Below, piece by piece: positions 1 to 10,352 of a DNA stretch of 64,000 bases. Under the pieces are notes generated by a model. The model did no database searches. It was given only the letters and a program-made list of their open reading frames with translations, and had not been told where the DNA came from. How positions within the stretch are numbered: position 1 is the first letter of the stretch; every line of letters begins with the position of its first letter. The position numbers and the translations under genes were made by a program. The DNA comes from Billgrantia saliphila (lineage in GTDB: Bacteria; Pseudomonadota; Gammaproteobacteria; Pseudomonadales; Halomonadaceae), in contig NZ_PJRN01000006.1 of NCBI RefSeq assembly GCF_002930105.1, positions 1 through 64,000 on the forward strand, in the 5' to 3' direction.

Positions 1-916
<916 letters not shown>

Positions 917-1190
917 AAGATCGTGCGGTTCTTGCTCGTCCGTAGACGAAAGCGAACCAAACTCGGCTCAAGGTCAAAGCTTCTCAAAAAGACCCGAAGG
1001 TCTTCGACGAGTCGCTTGCCTTGAAATGGTGTGACTTCTCACCACCTCATCGACAAGCGCCCACATGAATTACCTGATCGATTGTTAAAGAGCGGCTCCG
1101 AGCTCTCATAGAGAAGGGCGGAGCGTCTCGCTTGCCGTCGTGGCCAGTCACCGAAGTGGCGGCCCCGCCAGCGCCCTGCGAGGAAGGCGT
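917..1190 (-). other. rRNA operon leader
   Basis: Transcribed spacer between the promoter-proximal -10 box and the 16S 5' end. It holds boxA (1082-1093) and a short UUCG-capped hairpin at 989-1004 (AAGACC-UUCG-GGUCUU on the transcript) followed by three more U. That hairpin looks like a weak terminator but lies downstream of boxA, where antitermination should carry polymerase through. No protein gene is visible. Confidence 0.7.
1082..1093 (-). promoter_or_regulatory. rrn antitermination boxA
   Basis: On the minus strand this reads GCTCTTTAACAA, the classic boxA of gammaproteobacterial rRNA leaders bound by NusB/S10. It lies about 165 nt upstream of the 16S 5' end, the expected place. Confidence 0.85.
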
Positions 1191-1218
1191 ATTCTACCGA
1201 TCCGACCGAGCTTGTCAA
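1191..1218 (-). promoter_or_regulatory. rrn promoter, proximal
   Basis: Minus-strand -35 TTGACA (1218-1213) and -10 TAGAAT (1196-1191) with a 16-bp spacer. The -35 is perfect and the -10 has five of six matches. Transcription would start near 1184 and run through boxA into 16S. Confidence 0.85.
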
Positions 1219-1280
1219 CTCCCTGCGAGGCCGTCACCGAAGTGAGCGTGGCGTCGAGGACCGGCGTCGCCGGCAGTCGC

Positions 1281-1325
1281 GAGAGCCCTTAGCGGGTCTC
1301 TGTCGAGAGCCCTCAGCGGGCCTCT
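1281..1325. repeat. Tandem hairpin repeat between the rrn promoters
   Basis: Two near-identical 21-bp units, 1281-1301 and 1305-1325, each an inverted repeat (AGAGCCC...GGGTCTCT and AGAGCCC...GGGCCTCT). They lie just downstream of the distal promoter. The function is unknown. Confidence 0.6.
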
Positions 1326-1339
1326 CTCGAGTGGGGCGC

Positions 1340-1367
1340 ATTCTACCGAATCCGCCGTGGGCGTCAA
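1340..1367 (-). promoter_or_regulatory. rrn promoter, distal
   Basis: Minus-strand -35 TTGACG (1367-1362) and -10 TAGAAT (1345-1340) with a 16-bp spacer. It has the same -10 and spacing as the proximal promoter, so the operon has tandem promoters about 150 bp apart. Confidence 0.8.
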
Positions 1368-1553
1368 GGACGAATCTTGCGAAACGAGCCGAAAAATTCA
1401 AAGCGAGACAACCACTTACCACTCTTCCCACCGCTGGCAACGTGGCCCGTCGCCGGCAGCGGATGCGTACTTTACGGCTTTCCTCGCGCCCCTGCAAGGG
1501 TCGCCTGTCAAAAAATTTCAGGACGGTGACGGGGCGATGACGGCGAAGCTATC

Positions 1554-1581
1554 CACAGGCGGTGCGAAACGACCGCCTGTG
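1554..1581 (-). terminator. Hairpin after the lactate operon
   Basis: A 10-bp inverted repeat CACAGGCGGT/ACCGCCTGTG with an 8-nt loop lies 16 bp after the stop of the last lut-operon gene. There is no T-run, so it could be an mRNA 3' stabiliser or a weak terminator. Confidence 0.45.
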
Positions 1582-1596
1582 AATATGCGAAGCGCA

Positions 1597-4470
1597 TCAA
1601 GCCGCCGAACGCGCCCGGCTGGCCCGGTCCAATAACGACAGGATCGAGCGGTACGGGACACCGCCATGCAGCGAGAGTCCGATCTCGCAAGTGCGAGAAT
1701 TGGAGTAGCCCGCATCGCACCCCTCCACCTGGTTCGCCAGCCCCTTCAGTGCCGAGGCGTTGAGTTCGGGGGTTACGAGCCCCTTATCGCCCGCGAAACC
1801 ACAGCAGGTGATCTCGGCCGGCACTACCACCTCACGGGAGCAGGCACGCGCCAGCGCCACCATGCGCTCACCCAGCCCCATATGCGTACTCGAGCAGGTG
1901 ACATGGACCGCCACCCGCTCATCGAGCGGCGTGATATCGAGGCGTGACAGTAGATGGTCGTGGGCGAAGGCTACCGGCTCCTGCATCGTGAGGCGCTCAT
2001 CCAGGCGGCCTTGCATGTGCAGCACGCAGGGGCTGGTATCGCTGAGAATGGGATAGCGCCCGTTCTGGCTTGCCACCAGCAATTCGCGATTGAGCTCTCG
2101 CGCCTTGTGCGCGGCCTCGTCGAACTGACCCTTGGACTGGAACGCCATGCCACAGCAGAGATGCCCCGGCATTTCGGGCAGGATCACCTCGAAGCCGGCC
2201 TTGTCGAGCAACGCGAGGGTGATCTCCATGATCGAGCGGCGCTCGGCATCGCCATGCGCGGCGCCAAAGACGCGGGTGGCACAGGAGGGGAAATAGACCA
2301 CCTTGTCCCGTAGGCTGTCATTGACCCGATCCCGGCTCAGCACGCGCACCGGGGCCGCCTTGGGCAAGGTGGGAATCCATTGCGGCACGCGCCCACCGCT
2401 GGCCTGGGTAATCGAGCCACTCACCTTGGAGAGCCCCTTTTCGCTCAGCAAGGCTCGCCCCGTGCTCGCCAGATTGAGCATGCCACGGGCAAAACGGGTC
2501 GTGCCCGAAAAATGCCTGCCGACTCGCCGCGCCATGTCGGCATGCTGCGCCAGCCGCTCGTGGCGCATCTCGCGAATCATTTCACCGGTATTGATGCCCA
2601 CCGGACACTGGGTGGCGCATAGGCCGTCGACGGCGCAGGTTTCGTCGCCGGCATAGCGATAGTCCCTGCGCAACCGTTCCAGACGCTCGGCGTCCTGCTC
2701 GCCGAGGCTGCCGCCCAACGCCTCGAGTCGGGCCATTTCACGAGCGGCGACGATACGCTGGCGCGGCGTCAGGGTGAGGTCGCGGGAAGGGCAGACATGC
2801 TCGCAGAAGCCGCACTCGATGCACTTGTCGACGATGGCATCAGCAGCCGGCAGCGGCTTGAGGTTCTCCAGATGCACGCTCGGGTTGCGACTTAGGATGA
2901 CGTCGGGGTTGAGCAGGTTCTCGGGGTCGAACAGCGCCTTGATCCGCCACATCAGAGCGTAGGCCTCGGGGCCCCACTCAAGCTCTACGTATGGGGCCAT
3001 GTTGCGCCCAGTGCCATGCTCGGCCTTGAGCGAGCCGCCGTACTCTACGCCGACCAGCTGCGCGACCTCTTCCATCAGTGCCTGGTAGCGCTCCACCTCG
3101 CCGGGCTTTTCGAATCCTTGGGGGAAGACGAAATGCAGGTTGCCTTCCAGTGCATGGCCGAAAAGGATCGCCTCCGGGTAGCCGTGACGATGGAAGACCT
3201 CGGTCAGTGCCAGCACGCCCTCGTCGAGACGCTCGATGGGAAAGGCGACATCCTCGATGATCACCGTGGTACCGGTGTCACGCACTGCGCCGACGGCGGG
3301 GAAGAGCCCCTTGCGAATCTTCCAGTAGATCTCGTAGGTGCCCTTGTCACGGGTGAAGGCGACCGGCTCCAGGGTGTGGATACCCTCGAAGATGGCCTGC
3401 ACCGCATCGAGCCTGGATTCGAGCTGCGCCTCGTCGTTGCCGCGCACATCGATGAGAAGCGCCGCCGCCCCGCCGGGCAGGGTCTTGAGCACTTCGGGCA
3501 TGCCCGGCTTGTTTTCCACCGAGCGCAGCGCGGCGCGATCCATCAGCTCCACCGCGGAAACCGGGGCCGACTTGAGTGCGATGGTGGCACGGCAGGTCGT
3601 GGCCATGTCGGGCAGGAAAACCAGCGCCGCAGCCTTGTGCGGCTCGTCGACCACGGTGTCGTAGGTAATGGTGCTGATGAAACCGAGCGTGCCCTCGGAA
3701 CCGATCAGCAGGTGCTTGAGAATCTCGATGCCGTCGTCGAAATCGACCAGGCTGTTGAGCGCATAGCCGGTGGTGTTCTTGAGCCGGTACTTGTGGCGAA
3801 TCTTCTCGGCCAGTGGCGCGTTGGCCCGCGTCTCGGCAGCGAGCCGCTCGAGCCCCTCGACGAGTTCGGCGTGGCTACGGCGGAAGACCTCGCGACTGGC
3901 CGGATCGGCAGTATCCAGACGCGTACCATCGGCCAGGATCACACGCATGTCGCGCACTGTGCGGTAGCTGTTCTGTGCCGTACCGCAGCACATTCCCGAG
4001 GCGTTGTTGGCGGCGATGCCGCCCACCATGCAGCTGTTGATGGAAGCCGGATCGGGGCCGATCTTGCGCCCGTAGGGAGCCAGCAGCTGGTTGGCCCGCG
4101 CCCCGATCACGCCAGGCTGCAGACGGATCGCGCGCCCATTGTCGAGAATCTCGTGCCCCCGCCAACCCTCGCGCAGCTGGATCAGCACCGAGTCGGTTAC
4201 TGCCTGGCCCGAAAGGGAGGTACCGGCAGCGCGGAAGGTCACCGGTAGCCCGCGCTGGCGACAACCGGCCAACACCGCCATCAGTTGATCCTCATCGGCG
4301 GGACGGACCACCAGCTTGGGTATCAGCCGGTAGAAACTGGCGTCGGTACCGTAGGCCAGGGTGCGCAGCGGATCGTCGATCAACCGCTCGGCGGGCATGA
4401 CCGCGAGCAGCTCCTGCTTGAGCGCCTGCCAGGCGTCGGCCGTCGGCGGAGTGAGAGTCGCAGTGGTCAT
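1597..4470 (-). CDS. dld: FAD/Fe-S D-lactate (D-2-hydroxyacid) dehydrogenase, Dld-II type
   Basis: 957 aa. The N-terminal ~500 residues form a GlcD/Dld-type FAD-binding 4 plus FAD-oxidase C unit (start MTTATLTPPTADAW; FAD motif SVGGIAANNASG-like region present as MVGGIAANNASGMCCG). Next comes a double 4Fe-4S region with CIECGFCEHVCP and CAVDGLCATQCP, then a C-terminal CCG domain with CCGMAFQSKG and CCGFAGDKG. This three-part architecture is the Dld-II family, which oxidises D-lactate or related 2-hydroxyacids and passes electrons to quinone at the inner membrane. The start was chosen because ATG at 4470-4468 overlaps the upstream lutC stop (ATGA). It is last in the lutABC-dld operon under LldR-type operators. 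The exact substrate (D-lactate versus D-2-hydroxyglutarate) is inferred from context. Confidence 0.88.
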   Translation of the reverse strand: MTTATLTPPTADAWQALKQELLAVMPAERLIDDPLRTLAYGTDASFYRLIPKLVVRPADEDQLMAVLAGCRQRGLPVTFRAAGTSLSGQAVTDSVLIQLREGWRGHEILDNGRAIRLQPGVIGARANQLLAPYGRKIGPDPASINSCMVGGIAANNASGMCCGTAQNSYRTVRDMRVILADGTRLDTADPASREVFRRSHAELVEGLERLAAETRANAPLAEKIRHKYRLKNTTGYALNSLVDFDDGIEILKHLLIGSEGTLGFISTITYDTVVDEPHKAAALVFLPDMATTCRATIALKSAPVSAVELMDRAALRSVENKPGMPEVLKTLPGGAAALLIDVRGNDEAQLESRLDAVQAIFEGIHTLEPVAFTRDKGTYEIYWKIRKGLFPAVGAVRDTGTTVIIEDVAFPIERLDEGVLALTEVFHRHGYPEAILFGHALEGNLHFVFPQGFEKPGEVERYQALMEEVAQLVGVEYGGSLKAEHGTGRNMAPYVELEWGPEAYALMWRIKALFDPENLLNPDVILSRNPSVHLENLKPLPAADAIVDKCIECGFCEHVCPSRDLTLTPRQRIVAAREMARLEALGGSLGEQDAERLERLRRDYRYAGDETCAVDGLCATQCPVGINTGEMIREMRHERLAQHADMARRVGRHFSGTTRFARGMLNLASTGRALLSEKGLSKVSGSITQASGGRVPQWIPTLPKAAPVRVLSRDRVNDSLRDKVVYFPSCATRVFGAAHGDAERRSIMEITLALLDKAGFEVILPEMPGHLCCGMAFQSKGQFDEAAHKARELNRELLVASQNGRYPILSDTSPCVLHMQGRLDERLTMQEPVAFAHDHLLSRLDITPLDERVAVHVTCSSTHMGLGERMVALARACSREVVVPAEITCCGFAGDKGLVTPELNASALKGLANQVEGCDAGYSNSRTCEIGLSLHGGVPYRSILSLLDRASRARSAA

Positions 4471-5135
4471 ACACGCTCCTCGGCATTGCGCACCAGCACC
4501 ACCAGCTCGCGGGGGCCGTGCACGCCGTAGGCCAGGGTCTGCTCGATATCGGCAGTCTTGCTCGGTCCCGAGACCAGCAGAGCATTGGTGGGCATGTCGT
4601 CGGCCCAGCCGTGGCGCTCGATCACATCGAAGAAGGTATCCTCGATGGTGTCGGCATCCAGCACGGCGATGTGAATCGGCGGCACCAGACTCAGCAGGCG
4701 CGGCTCGTCGGGCGTCGGCCACAGCCACAGGCTGCCGGTCTCGGCGATGGCGCCGCGGGTGGAGGTCAGCCCCGCCTCGGTGTCATGGAACTGCTCGCGC
4801 TGCCAGGCCTCGATGTCGCGATCGGCATCGATCAAAGCGACGCCCCGCTCGGCCAGAGCCGCACGGGCCTCGGCGGCGACGGGATGCTCCCGACCCAGCG
4901 CCAGGCGGCGAATGCCCTTGGCCTCGAGCACTTCGGCCAAGGTGGAAGTCCAGGCATCGCGGGAGGTATGGACCACCTCGCCGTGCACGGAGGTGATCCA
5001 GCGCTCGAAGCGGGCCAGCCGCTCTGCTTGTCCCCAGCCGCGCCCCGTGACCACGCCGAAATCGCTCTGGGGCGCCGTCAGCGGCCCGTCGGCGCGTTCG
5101 CGCAGGCGCTTGAGGATATTGTCGCGGGCGCTCAT
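4467..5135 (-). CDS. lutC: L-lactate utilisation protein LutC (LldG)
   Basis: 222 aa, starting MSARDNILKRL. It is a LUD-domain protein like LutC/YkgG; the segment from about residue 95 to the end carries the LUD core (ALIDADRDIEAWQ; TRGAIAETGSLW; LVSGPSKTADIE). LutC works with LutA and LutB in a membrane-associated L-lactate oxidation complex. Start and stop both overlap neighbours by ATGA (5135-5132 and 4470-4467), so translation is coupled through the operon. LUD proteins are assigned partly by synteny, which is complete here. Confidence 0.9.
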   Translation of the reverse strand: MSARDNILKRLRERADGPLTAPQSDFGVVTGRGWGQAERLARFERWITSVHGEVVHTSRDAWTSTLAEVLEAKGIRRLALGREHPVAAEARAALAERGVALIDADRDIEAWQREQFHDTEAGLTSTRGAIAETGSLWLWPTPDEPRLLSLVPPIHIAVLDADTIEDTFFDVIERHGWADDMPTNALLVSGPSKTADIEQTLAYGVHGPRELVVLVRNAEERV

Positions 5136-6586
5136 GAGCGTTCCTCCCCGCCGGCCCTTTCTGCCTGGTGACGCTTGACCAGAGCGTGCAGCGAGGTCTT
5201 CGCCGGCTTGGGTGCGGTACGATACTCCGTCCAAGCCCCCAGCTTGGCAGGCATCAATGCCTGCAGCTTGCCGACCATGGCCGTGCCGCTGCGCCAGACG
5301 CCCGGGTGCGTCGCCAGCCACTGGAAGCCCTTCCAGGCCGACGCTTCCTTCTTCGTTCGCTTGACCCCGGCACCGGGCACGTTGCCGCGCCCCTCGCCCA
5401 CCGACTCGCGACGCAGGCGCACCAGCAGGTCGGGAATCGGTATCTTCACCGGACACACCTCACCGCAGGCGCCACACAGGCTCGAGGCGGTGGGCAGGTC
5501 CTTGGTCTGCTCCAGTCCCATCATGTGCGGCATGAGAATGCTGCCGATAGGCCCGGGATAGGTAGTGCCGTAGGTGTGGCCGCCCACCCGGGTATAGACC
5601 GGACAATGGTTCATGCAGGCGCCGCAGCGGATGCAGCGCAGGGTATCGAGCAGCTCATCGTCCTGATAGATATTGGAACGACCGCTGTCGACAAGCACCA
5701 GATGGACTTCCTTCGGTCCATCGTGCTCGCCCTCCTTGCGCGGCGAGCTGATCATGTTGAAGTAGGTGGTGACGTGCTGGCCGGTAGCCGAGCGGGTGAG
5801 CAGCGCATAGAGCGGCGGTACGTCGCGCAGGTGCTCGACCACCTTCTCGATGCCGGTCACGGCGATGTGCACCGGCGGCACGGCGGTAGTCATGCGGCCG
5901 TTGCCCTCATTTTCCACCAGACACAGGGTACCGGTCTCGGCAACGGCGAAGTTGACTCCCGAGATGCCCACGTCGGCGCCCATGAAGCGCTCGCGCAGCT
6001 GGGCGCGAGCCGCCGCGGTCATGGTGTCGACGTCGCGGGTACGCTCGATGCCCGTCTTGTCGTGCATGATCTCGGAGATCTCGTCGGTGTTGAGATGAAT
6101 CGCCGGCATGATGATGTGCGAAGGCGTCTGCTCGTTGAGCTGAACCAGGTACTCGCCAAGGTCGGACTCCAGCGCCTCGATGCCTGCCGCTTCCAGATGG
6201 GCGTTAAGATGCATCTCCTCGGAGACCATCGACTTGCCTTTGATCACCGCCTTGGCCTCGTGGCGCTGGCAGATCTCGCGAATGATGCGGCACGCCTCGT
6301 CGCCGTTCTCGGCCCAGTGCACCTGGATGCCGTTGGCTTGGCAGTTAGCCTCGAGACGTTCGAGCAGGTCGGGCAGCCTGGCCAGCGCCCGTAGACGAAT
6401 GTTGGCGCCCAGTTCGCGCAGGGTCTCGAGATCCCAGTCGCTGAACACATCGCGCCGCTTGGCCATCAGGCCGTCCATGGCGCGGCGGAAGTTGGCACGG
6501 ATCTGCGGGTTGCCGAGGGCATCGTGAGCCTGACGATGAAAATCGCGCGGGGTGAAGGTCTGAACCGGTTCGTGCGCTGCGCTCAT
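5132..6586 (-). CDS. lutB: L-lactate utilisation iron-sulfur protein LutB (LldF)
   Basis: 484 aa, starting MSAAHEPVQTFTPRDF, with a good AGGA ribosome site ahead. The N-terminal ~300 residues are a LUD domain (IKGKSMVSEEMHLN; GAISGVNF-like region as VGISGVNFAVAETG). Two 4Fe-4S motifs follow, CIRCGACMNHCP (about residue 315) and CGACGEVCPVKIP (about residue 370), then the conserved LutB C-terminal tail. It is the electron-transfer subunit of LutABC. The length matches the family, and ATGA overlaps occur at both ends. Confidence 0.93.
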   Translation of the reverse strand: MSAAHEPVQTFTPRDFHRQAHDALGNPQIRANFRRAMDGLMAKRRDVFSDWDLETLRELGANIRLRALARLPDLLERLEANCQANGIQVHWAENGDEACRIIREICQRHEAKAVIKGKSMVSEEMHLNAHLEAAGIEALESDLGEYLVQLNEQTPSHIIMPAIHLNTDEISEIMHDKTGIERTRDVDTMTAAARAQLRERFMGADVGISGVNFAVAETGTLCLVENEGNGRMTTAVPPVHIAVTGIEKVVEHLRDVPPLYALLTRSATGQHVTTYFNMISSPRKEGEHDGPKEVHLVLVDSGRSNIYQDDELLDTLRCIRCGACMNHCPVYTRVGGHTYGTTYPGPIGSILMPHMMGLEQTKDLPTASSLCGACGEVCPVKIPIPDLLVRLRRESVGEGRGNVPGAGVKRTKKEASAWKGFQWLATHPGVWRSGTAMVGKLQALMPAKLGAWTEYRTAPKPAKTSLHALVKRHQAERAGGEERS

Positions 6587-7338
6587 GAGGTCCTCCGCCA
6601 CAGGTAACTGGCGATGTGCTCGCCCTCGACGCCTCTCTTCTGGTGCTCGAAGCGACCGGCGATGTTCATCAGGCAGCCGCAGTCGGAAGTTACGAAGCGC
6701 GTCGCGCCGGTGGCCTCGATCGCCTGGGTCTTGTCCTCGACCATGGCAGCGGAGACTTCGGGGTGGCGTACCGCAAAGGTGCCGCCGAAGCCGCAACATT
6801 CGGCGGCACGCGCCTGCTCCACCAATTCCACCTGGTCGAGACGGGCGAGGAGCGCCGGTCCGGTCTCGGTCAGACCCATTTCGCGTCGGGCGCTGCACGA
6901 GGTGTGCATGGCGATCTTTTCCGGGGCGCCGTGGTCCTCGAGCCGCAGGTGGCAGACATGTACCAGAAACTCGGTGAGCTCAAAGATCCGCCCCGCCACT
7001 TCATCCGCCTGGGCTTTGCGCTCGGTACCGGCGAACAGCTGCGGGTAGTGGATGCGCATCATGCCGCCGCAAGAGCCCGAAGGCACCACGATCGGCCAGG
7101 GCTCGGGGAACAGATCGAGCTGCGCCGATGCCACGGCACGCGCCTCGTCATGATAGCCCGAGGTGTAGGCGGGCTGGCCGCAGCAGGTCTGGTCCTGGGG
7201 AAAAAGCACATCGATGCCTTCGCGTTCCAGCAGACGAATGGCATCCAGGCCGGCCTGAGGGTAAAACAGATCGATGAGGCAAGTGCCGAAGAGATACACT
7301 TTCTCCGGTTTGGGCGGGTACAGCTTGACTGGCGTCAT
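6583..7338 (-). CDS. lutA: L-lactate utilisation protein LutA (LldE)
   Basis: 251 aa. It is a two-CCG-domain protein: GTCLIDLFYP and TCCGQPAYTSGY in the first half, TSCSARREMG and ECCGFGGTFAV in the second. This cysteine-rich fold binds Fe-S clusters in LutA/LldE and heterodisulfide-reductase-like proteins. It is the first gene of the lut operon, preceded by GAGGGAG as ribosome site. The promoter must lie in 7339-7650, which also holds two LldR-type operators. Confidence 0.93.
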   Translation of the reverse strand: MTPVKLYPPKPEKVYLFGTCLIDLFYPQAGLDAIRLLEREGIDVLFPQDQTCCGQPAYTSGYHDEARAVASAQLDLFPEPWPIVVPSGSCGGMMRIHYPQLFAGTERKAQADEVAGRIFELTEFLVHVCHLRLEDHGAPEKIAMHTSCSARREMGLTETGPALLARLDQVELVEQARAAECCGFGGTFAVRHPEVSAAMVEDKTQAIEATGATRFVTSDCGCLMNIAGRFEHQKRGVEGEHIASYLWRRTS

Positions 7339-7403
7339 TAGGCTCCCTCGCTGTCGCCGCGGCGGCCACGGCAGTCGTCACATTCATGGTCTTGTTCTTT
7401 TTC

Positions 7404-7428
7404 GGTAAATTGGTTTTACCAATTTACC
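7404..7428. promoter_or_regulatory. LldR-type operator, lutA side
   Basis: A perfect inverted repeat with 11-bp arms and a 3-nt centre: GGTAAATTGGT, TTT, ACCAATTTACC. The core ATTGGTnnnACCAAT matches the site bound by GntR/FadR-family lactate regulators such as E. coli LldR. It lies 66 bp upstream of the lutA start. Confidence 0.85.
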
Positions 7429-7609
7429 CACTAAAGTGGATGAACCTTAGGGTTCCGCCCCGTCAGTGTCAAACGCCAGCGGGGCTTTTGCTCACCCGAT
7501 TCGTATAGACTTTGGTATAGCCTCCTTTGCCATTGGCGATGAATGGTCCAAGCGCGCTTGCTTCACCGAAGCACATCGTGGATTGCAAGGTCCGATTTTT
7601 CAGGCCAAT

Positions 7610-7624
7610 ATTGGTAAGACCAAT
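7610..7624. promoter_or_regulatory. LldR-type operator, lldR side
   Basis: ATTGGT-AAG-ACCAAT, with 6-bp arms and a 3-nt centre. It has the same core as the operator at 7404-7428 and ends 26 bp before the lldR start. The two sites are about 200 bp apart, the arrangement that lets E. coli LldR bridge two operators. Confidence 0.82.
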
Positions 7625-7650
7625 TTTGTCTCATCGCCCCGGAACTCCGC

Positions 7651-8424
7651 ATGACCTACCAGACCGTACGCCAGCCCCGCCTGGCCGATGTCATCACCGA
7701 ACGCCTCGAAGCGATGATCCTCGAAGGCAGCCTGAAGCCCGGCCAGCGCTTGCCACCGGAGCGTGAACTGGCCGAGCGTTTCGGCGTATCGCGCCCTTCA
7801 CTGCGCGAGGCCATCCAGAAACTGGCCACCCGCGGACTGCTGACCAGCCGGCAGGGAGGCGGCACCTTCGTCACGCATGAGCTCAACAGCGGCTACAGCG
7901 ATCCCTTACTGGATATGTTGACCCGTCATCATGAATTCCATCTGGACCTGCTCGAGTTCCGCGACGCCATGGAAGGGCTCTCCGCCTACTACGCCGCCCT
8001 GCGCTCGACCCCCGCCGATCGCGCCATGCTGCTCAAGCGCTTCGAGGAGCTGGAAGCCTGCTTCGCCGGATGCGACCCCGAACTCGAAGCCAAGGCCGAC
8101 GCCGCCTTTCACCTGGCGATCGCCGAAGCGGCACACAACGTGCTGCTGCTGCATACCATTCGCGGCATCTTCCACCTGCTGGAGAAGAGCATCGTCGACA
8201 ACCTGGCCCACCTGTTCGAGAAGCCGCAGTCGCGTCCCGTGCTGATGAAGCAGCACCGCGCCCTGCTCGACGCCATTCTCGAAGGACGGGCCGAGGATGC
8301 TCGCGCGCGCTCCCATGAACACCTGGTCTTCGTCGAGGAGGAATTGCTCGAGATGGAGCGTGCCGAGACCCGCGCCCAGCGGGCACTGCGACGCGCCCAG
8401 GCGCTACCGGAAATCCAGCCCTGA
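7651..8424 (+). CDS. lldR: GntR/FadR-family lactate-responsive regulator (LldR-like)
   Basis: 257 aa. A GntR winged helix-turn-helix occupies residues ~8-75 (LPPERELAERFGVSRPSLRE; LLTSRQGGGTFV). An all-helical FCD ligand domain follows (residues ~90-235) with the metal/ligand pattern D...H...H (EFRDAMEG, AFHLAIAE, QHRALLDAI). It is divergent from lutA and sits next to two ATTGGTnnnACCAAT operators, so it most likely represses lutABC-dld and itself until lactate is bound. dctB begins 10 nt after its stop, which suggests partial co-transcription. Confidence 0.9.
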   Translation: MTYQTVRQPRLADVITERLEAMILEGSLKPGQRLPPERELAERFGVSRPSLREAIQKLATRGLLTSRQGGGTFVTHELNSGYSDPLLDMLTRHHEFHLDLLEFRDAMEGLSAYYAALRSTPADRAMLLKRFEELEACFAGCDPELEAKADAAFHLAIAEAAHNVLLLHTIRGIFHLLEKSIVDNLAHLFEKPQSRPVLMKQHRALLDAILEGRAEDARARSHEHLVFVEEELLEMERAETRAQRALRRAQALPEIQP

Positions 8425-8434
8425 GGATCGCCGC

Positions 8435-10352
8435 GTGAAAGGTCCGCACCGCCCGCCTCGCATCTCGGTTCGGCTGCGCCGGCTGCTGCTGTTACTGCTT
8501 CCGCTGGGCCTGGTCGTGGTCATGTGGCAGGCCGCCCAGATGGCGCGCGAACAGGCGTTGCAGACACTGATGCGCGAAGCCGAGAACGAGCTGCGCCTCT
8601 CCGCCGCCAGTCTCGAAGGTCACCTCACGCGCCATGACTACCTGCCTCAGCTGCTGGCCTCGCGGGAGATGGTGCGTCGCTTCCTGCTCAACCAGGGGCA
8701 ACAGGATCCGATGCCGCTCAACCTGCTGCTCGACCAGTTCCGTGCCACCGCCGATGTTTCGGATGTTTACCTGCTGGATGCGAACGCGAATACCGTGGCG
8801 GCCAGCAACTGGCATCGACCCGACACCTTCATCGGCCAGAACTACGCTTTTCGCAGCTACTACCAGGACGCCATCGAGGGCAAACGCGGCCGCTTCTACG
8901 GCCTGGGCGTGCAGTCGCTAGAGCGTGGCTATTATTTTTCGGCTCCTGTATGGCTCGACGATACCGCCCCCGACGCCCGTCCCAGCGGGGTGATGGTGAT
9001 CAAGGTGTTGCTCGACGCGATCGAAGAGAGCTGGGCCGAGCAGGACGCCGAGCTGATGGTGACCGACGAGGACGACATCATCTTCATGGCCAGCCACCCC
9101 GCGCTGCGCATGGCCGCCCTGCATCCGCTCTCCGAGGAGGAGCGGCAAGCGCTGCTGGCCACCCGTCGCTACGCCGACGAACCGCTCTCCCCGTCCGGCA
9201 TCGAAGTCTTCGTGCAGCGCGACGACGGTAGTCAACTGGTGCGTTTCACTCGGGGAGCGCTGGACGGCAGCCGCTATCTCGGCCTGGCTCGACATATGGA
9301 GGCGTTCGGCTGGGACATGCATATCTTGAAGCCGCTGGATTCGGTCTACAGCGCCCAGTGGTTTTCCGCCCTGCTCGCCGGCGGCTTGTATGGCGTGGTC
9401 ACGCTGGGGGGCGGCATCGGCTGGCAGCGCCTGCGCCTGCGCCGCGAGCGCGAGCTGTTCGCCGAGCGCGAACGGCAGACCCTGGCCCGTGCGCGGGACG
9501 AGCTGGAGCGCAACGTCGAACACCGCACCCGCGACCTGCTCGAAACCAACCGCCTGCTCTCCGACGAGATCGAGGAGCGACGCCGGGCCGAGGAGAACCT
9601 GCGCCTGACCCAGGACGAACTGGTACAGGCCGCCAAGCTCGCCGTGCTCGGCCAGCTCGCCGCCGGTATCAACCACGAGCTCAACCAGCCGCTGGCGGCG
9701 ATACGCGCCTACGCCGAGAACGCCCGAGCCTTCCTCGAGCGCCAGCGGCTGGAGGCCGTCGACGCCAACCTGGCCCAAGTGGTGGAACTGACCGAGCGCA
9801 TGGCGGAGATCAGTGCCCAGCTGCGCCAGTTCTCGCGCAAGAGCGACAGCTCGCTGACGGCGGTTTCGGTCCAGGCCTGCTTCGATTACGCGCTGCGTCT
9901 CTACCAGGCACGCCTACGCAGCAGCAATGTCCAAGTGGTGCGCCGCTGGGGAGAGGAGGAGGCCTGGGTGCATGCCGACCTGGTGCGCCTCGAGCAAGTG
10001 CTGGTCAACCTGATCGGCAATGCCCTGCAGGCAATGGCCGATAGCCCCGAGCCGGTGTTGATTCTCGGTGTCGACAGCGGAGAGCGTCAGGTAAGAATCA
10101 GCGTGACCGATACCGGCCCCGGCATACCGGAGCCACACCTTTCGCGCATCTTCGAGCCGTTTTTCACTACCAAGTCCCCCGGCAGCGGTCTAGGGCTGGG
10201 CCTGTCGATCTCGTCACGCATCATCGCCGACCTCGGCGGACGCATCGAAGCCACCAACCAGCCTGGCGCCGGGGCACGCTTTACCATTACCCTGCCGCGG
10301 GACGAAGGACCCGACAGCCAGCGTCTAACGCCTAACGAGGAGCAACGTTCCC

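Noticed and set aside
989..1004. Terminator-like hairpin in the rRNA leader as a real terminator
   Set aside because: It lies after boxA in an operon that must be read through, and the stem is only six pairs.
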